Assembly (NCBI RefSeq): GCF_017744155.1
Contig: NZ_JAGHQT010000011.1
Span: 43,416 to 107,415 of the forward strand
Origin: Endozoicomonas sp. G2_1
GTDB taxonomy: Bacteria > Pseudomonadota > Gammaproteobacteria > Enterobacterales > Alteromonadaceae
Reading direction: 5' to 3'
Length of the DNA: 64,000 nt
Shown: piece after piece, positions 59,824-64,000 of the stretch
How positions within the stretch are numbered: position 1 is the first letter of the stretch
Layout: each line of letters opens with the position of its first letter
Made by a program: the position numbers and the translations under genes
Notes under the pieces: model-generated
What the model was told of the DNA's origin: nothing
Databases searched by the model: none
What the model saw: only the letters and a program-made list of their open reading frames with translations

Positions 59824-60452
59824 CGGCTATATTGATAAAGCCGATAGGCAACCTGCCCAGCAATTTTTTCCTTTAAAAGTTGCCAGTTGTCACCTAACGC
59901 AGGCGCCGATGTCTCCGCTTCCATTTCAACATAGACAACGGCATCGTCAGCCAACCAACCTTTTTCTAATTGCTCAAGGGTTGGTTTAACTAAACCTTTG
60001 CGAAATGGCGGGTCGACAAATACAAGGTCGAAACTAGTGGACGTTTGTTGCAGGTAGCTCAGGATATCTTGATGATAAACCGCAATATTGTCAGCCTTTA
60101 ATGTTGTTGCATTTTGCTTGAGCTGTTTCGCAGCGTCCTTGTTGAGTTCAATTAATGCAACTTCCTCAGCACCTCGTGATAACGCCTCAAAACCAAGGCT
60201 GCCAGAGCCAGCAAAGCAATCTAAGCAGCGGCTTTGATATAAATACGGCATCAGCCAGTTAAACACCGTTTCTTTAACTCGGTCAGTCGTCGGTCGCAAA
60301 CCATCAGCCATTAATACCGGCAGTTTCCGACCGCGGTGCTTGCCAGCAATAATGCGGATTTGACCGGTTTCTTTTGATGGTTTAATCGCTTTACTTGGCT
60401 TGCGTGAATTTATTCTGTTCATATTGGGATTGAGTTGGTTTTGCCAAGGCAA
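59820..60452 (-). CDS. rsmD: 16S rRNA m2G966 methyltransferase RsmD
   Basis: RsmD methylates the exocyclic amine of G966 in 16S rRNA. The 210-residue protein has the start region RIIAGKHRGRKLPV, the SAM loop DCFAGSGSLGFEALSRGA and the catalytic VFVDPPFRKG (a DPPF-type N-methyltransferase motif). It is divergent from ftsY, the same neighbourhood as in E. coli (rsmD-ftsYEX). Confidence 0.96.
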   Translation of the reverse strand: MPWQNQLNPNMNRINSRKPSKAIKPSKETGQIRIIAGKHRGRKLPVLMADGLRPTTDRVKETVFNWLMPYLYQSRCLDCFAGSGSLGFEALSRGAEEVALIELNKDAAKQLKQNATTLKADNIAVYHQDILSYLQQTSTSFDLVFVDPPFRKGLVKPTLEQLEKGWLADDAVVYVEMEAETSAPALGDNWQLLKEKIAGQVAYRLYQYSR

Positions 60453-60555
60453 TTAAGGTGTTAAGATAGCGCTAATTTTATCCCTGTTTACTCCGTTTAC
60501 TCAAGCGGCTGTCAAAATCAGCGTTGAGTAGATCTAATGCGAACTATTGAGTTTT

Positions 60556-62100
<1,545 letters not shown>

Positions 62101-62105
62101 CCAAT

Positions 62106-62126
62106 GGCAAAGGACTTGCCTTTGCC
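62106..62126 (+). other. ftsY-ftsE intercistronic hairpin
   Basis: GGCAAAGG and CCTTTGCC form a perfect 8-bp stem with a 5-nt loop just after ftsY. There is no T tract, so it may act in mRNA processing or attenuation rather than termination. Confidence 0.5.
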
Positions 62127-62184
62127 TACTAGGTTGACGCATAGTGTTGATAAACAAATAAAATAAATAATAACGCAGTCGGTT

Positions 62185-62895
62185 ATGATTCAATTTAGCG
62201 ATGTCAGCAAAACGTACCCCGGTGGTTTTCTTGCTTTAAAGCAAGTGAGTTTTAAGCTTGAGCCGGGGGAAATGGCGTTTTTAACCGGCCATTCAGGCGC
62301 TGGTAAAAGTACCTTACTCAAGCTGATTAGCGCGATGGAAAAACCATCAACTGGTCGCGTAATTATTAACAATACCGATTTAGCTAGTGTTAGTTATCGC
62401 CAAGTACCTTATGTTCGCCGCGGTATTGGCATGATTTTCCAGCACCACAACCTATTAATGGATAGGACAGTGTTTGACAATGTCGCCCTGCCATTAATTA
62501 TTGAAGGTTGTAGTCACAAAGAAATTAAAAAGCGGGTTGATGCTGCCCTCGATAAAGTCCATTTAAGCAATAAACTGCGCTGCTTGCCTTATATGCTTTC
62601 TGGTGGTGAGCAGCAACGCGTTGGTATTGCCCGGGCAATTGTTAACAAACCCCCTATTCTACTTGCCGATGAACCAACCGGTAACTTAGATCCCAAATTG
62701 TCGTTAGACATTATTCGATTATTTGAAGAGTTTAATGCCGTTGGTGTCACTGTTTTGATTGCGACTCACGACTTGGGGCTGATCGCACGTATGAAGTACC
62801 GCACCTTAACGCTGAAGCAAGGTACTATGATTACCGACGGTTTGGTTGATGGTTTAGCGACTGAATCAACAGTGACTGAGGGACTTCATGGCTAG
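62185..62895 (+). CDS. ftsE: Cell division ATP-binding protein FtsE
   Basis: FtsE is the ATPase partner of FtsX at the divisome, activating septal amidases through EnvC-type proteins. The 236-residue protein has Walker [10 protein letters not shown] (35-43), the ABC signature [15 protein letters not shown] and Walker [13 protein letters not shown]. The end overlaps ftsX by 8 bp. The tail after about residue 220 is slightly longer than in E. coli (222). Confidence 0.97.
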   Translation: MIQFSDVSKTYPGGFLALKQVSFKLEPGEMAFLTGHSGAGKSTLLKLISAMEKPSTGRVIINNTDLASVSYRQVPYVRRGIGMIFQHHNLLMDRTVFDNVALPLIIEGCSHKEIKKRVDAALDKVHLSNKLRCLPYMLSGGEQQRVGIARAIVNKPPILLADEPTGNLDPKLSLDIIRLFEEFNAVGVTVLIATHDLGLIARMKYRTLTLKQGTMITDGLVDGLATESTVTEGLHG

Positions 62896-63829
62896 TTTAA
62901 TGACGCGATTATTGGCGCTACCGGTTAGGCATGCTCAACAGGCGGTTGGCAGTTTAGGAGAACTTTGGCGAACACCGTTTACGTCGGTTATGACGGTATT
63001 AGTACTGGGTATTAGTTTGACCTTACCAGCAATTTTGCACTTGTTTGTAAAAAACGCTGAACAGATATCCCAACACTGGGACTCTGCCGCCGAAATCACC
63101 TTGTTTTTAGAGCTCAACGGCAGTGATAAAACCAATCAGGCCTTGGTTAAACGAATTAGCCTTTATCCAGAGGTTGCCAATGTTGTATATATTTCGGCAG
63201 ACGACGCGTTAAAAGGTTTTCGAATTAGCTCAGGCTTCGGCGAAGCACTTGATTACTTGTCAGACAATCCGCTACCAGCAACAATTTTAGTCACCCCGAC
63301 TAAACGTGCAAGCCAAGCATCAGCAGCACAAGACCTGCTGGAAAAACTCAAGCAAGAGCGAGGTGTCGCTCAAGGTAAGCTCGATTTAGAGTGGTTGACT
63401 CGGCTTGAAGCCATCACCGATCTGTTAAAAGAAATTGTTTGGTCGGTCGCGTTGTTGTTGTGCTTGTCGGTGGTGTTGATTATTGGTAATACGATTCGCT
63501 TGTCGATACTCAATCAAAAAGACGCCATCGCTGTGATGAAGCTCGTTGGTGCCACAGATGGCTTTATTCAACGGCCATTTCTCTATGCCGGTATTTGGTA
63601 CGGTATTCTAGGCGGCTGTTTCGCAATTTTGGCGATTAGTGGTTTGGCTTACTATTTATCGGGAGCAATATCTGCGGTCACTGAACTTTATCAAACCCAG
63701 TTTAACCTCGCTTTGTTATCGGCCGCTGAACATTTGTTGTTGATTGGCTTTGCTGTGGTGTTGGGCTTGTTTGGCAGCTATCTTTCTGTCCGTCGCCATA
63801 TCAAAGAAATTGAACCAAGTGCTGATTAA
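62888..63829 (+). CDS. ftsX: Cell division membrane protein FtsX
   Basis: FtsX is the membrane partner of FtsE. The 313-residue protein has four hydrophobic segments (near residues 35-53, 185-205, 235-258 and 282-300), a periplasmic loop after the first, and the typical LNQKDAIAVMKLVGATDGFIQRPF segment preceding the third. In relatives rpoH follows directly; here an insertion-sequence end comes next. Confidence 0.95.
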   Translation: MASLMTRLLALPVRHAQQAVGSLGELWRTPFTSVMTVLVLGISLTLPAILHLFVKNAEQISQHWDSAAEITLFLELNGSDKTNQALVKRISLYPEVANVVYISADDALKGFRISSGFGEALDYLSDNPLPATILVTPTKRASQASAAQDLLEKLKQERGVAQGKLDLEWLTRLEAITDLLKEIVWSVALLLCLSVVLIIGNTIRLSILNQKDAIAVMKLVGATDGFIQRPFLYAGIWYGILGGCFAILAISGLAYYLSGAISAVTELYQTQFNLALLSAAEHLLLIGFAVVLGLFGSYLSVRRHIKEIEPSAD

Positions 63830-63851
63830 CTCTTGATGAAAATCAGGCAAT

Positions 63852-63875
63852 AAAAAAGCGCTATTCTATAGCGCT
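63852..63875 (+). terminator. Terminator-like hairpin after ftsX, apparently interrupted
   Basis: AGCGCTAT and ATAGCGCT form an 8-bp stem with a 3-nt loop, preceded by six A's. The expected T tract is missing: the sequence passes straight into the insertion-sequence end (GACCCGTCC), suggesting the element inserted at the base of the terminator. Confidence 0.6.
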
Positions 63876-64000
63876 GACCCGTCCTAAATAAGGTTGACAC
63901 TTTTCAATCAATGAATTGGAGAGCATCATGAAATCAACCACTAAACGAACTCAAAAGGATTACTCACTCGCTTTTAAATTGTCGGTTGTCGAGCAAGTTG
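63875..64000 (+). mobile_element. Left end of an IS3-family-like insertion sequence
   Basis: The segment from about TGACCCGTCC, through TAAATAAGGTTGACAC, to the orfA start looks like an IS left end, with the TG dinucleotide typical of IS3-family termini. The embedded TTGACA could be a -35. The element runs past the window's right edge, so its right end and target duplication cannot be checked. Confidence 0.75.
63928..64000 (+). CDS. IS3-family transposase OrfA, N-terminal fragment
   Basis: The first 24 codons read MKSTTKRTQKDYSLAFKL and continue SVVEQV, which I recognise as the start of IS3/IS150-type OrfA helix-turn-helix proteins (the Y-S-x-x-FK-L-x-V-V-E pattern). GGAGAG precedes the ATG at 63928. 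The rest lies beyond the window. Confidence 0.82.
   Translation, partial: MKSTTKRTQKDYSLAFKLSVVEQV

Overview
The window is chromosomal DNA from a marine-type gammaproteobacterium, most likely in the order Alteromonadales (Colwelliaceae, Thalassotalea/Colwellia-like). This rests on the gene order dnaA-dnaN-recF / rpmH-rnpA-yidD-yidC-mnmE / mioC-oriC-mnmG-rsmG-parAB-atpIBEFHAGDC-glmU-glmS, moderate AT-richness, clustered GATC sites (Dam/SeqA biology), a GlyGly-CTERM protease and a Vibrio/Shewanella-like accessory chemosensory cluster. No search was run, so the taxonomy is inference.

Region 1 (1-13.2 kb) is the replication-origin neighbourhood. recF (partial), dnaN and dnaA run leftward. rpmH, rnpA, yidD, yidC and mnmE run rightward from a GATC- and DnaA-box-rich intergenic region. 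A lipoprotein gene and a large secreted M12B-like metalloprotease gene separate mnmE from mioC. The probable oriC lies between mioC and mnmG, with consensus DnaA boxes, a tandem GATC 12-mer array and 15 GATC sites.

Region 2 (13.2-27.5 kb) is housekeeping: rsmG, parA, parB, the complete F-type ATP synthase operon, glmU, a DeoR-family regulator and glmS. A 7-bp tandem repeat follows glmS.

Region 3 (27.5-32.4 kb) is a leftward thiol/redox operon (glutaredoxin, hydrolase-OsmC fusion, membrane-anchored glutamate-synthase-like flavoprotein) with a divergent AraC regulator, followed by a Sel1/coiled-coil protein.

Region 4 (32.6-46.9 kb) is the most interesting part. It is a complete non-flagellar chemosensory cluster: STAS, CheY-like, CheA, two CheW, a soluble globin-like/triple-PAS receptor, CheR, CheD, CheB, and a membrane MCP-like protein carrying a CheZ-type phosphatase motif. 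It continues without a break into a second STAS protein, a fused receiver/PP2C/HATPase switch protein and a receiver-GGDEF diguanylate cyclase, with an HDOD protein after a short gap. The wiring suggests a chemosensory array that drives partner switching and cyclic-di-GMP rather than, or in addition to, flagellar rotation.

Region 5 (46.9-59.2 kb) is accessory: a hydrolase plus Baeyer-Villiger-type monooxygenase with a divergent AraC regulator, a TonB-dependent receptor with His/Glu-rich loops, an EamA transporter, SapC, a SufR-like Cys-rich regulator, a Gln-rich coiled-coil protein, a patatin and a MITE-like element.

Region 6 (59.2-64 kb) holds a DUF416 gene, rsmD and ftsY-ftsE-ftsX. FtsY contains a 22-copy Pro-Glu repeat. 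The left end of an IS3-like element abuts the hairpin after ftsX and runs off the window.
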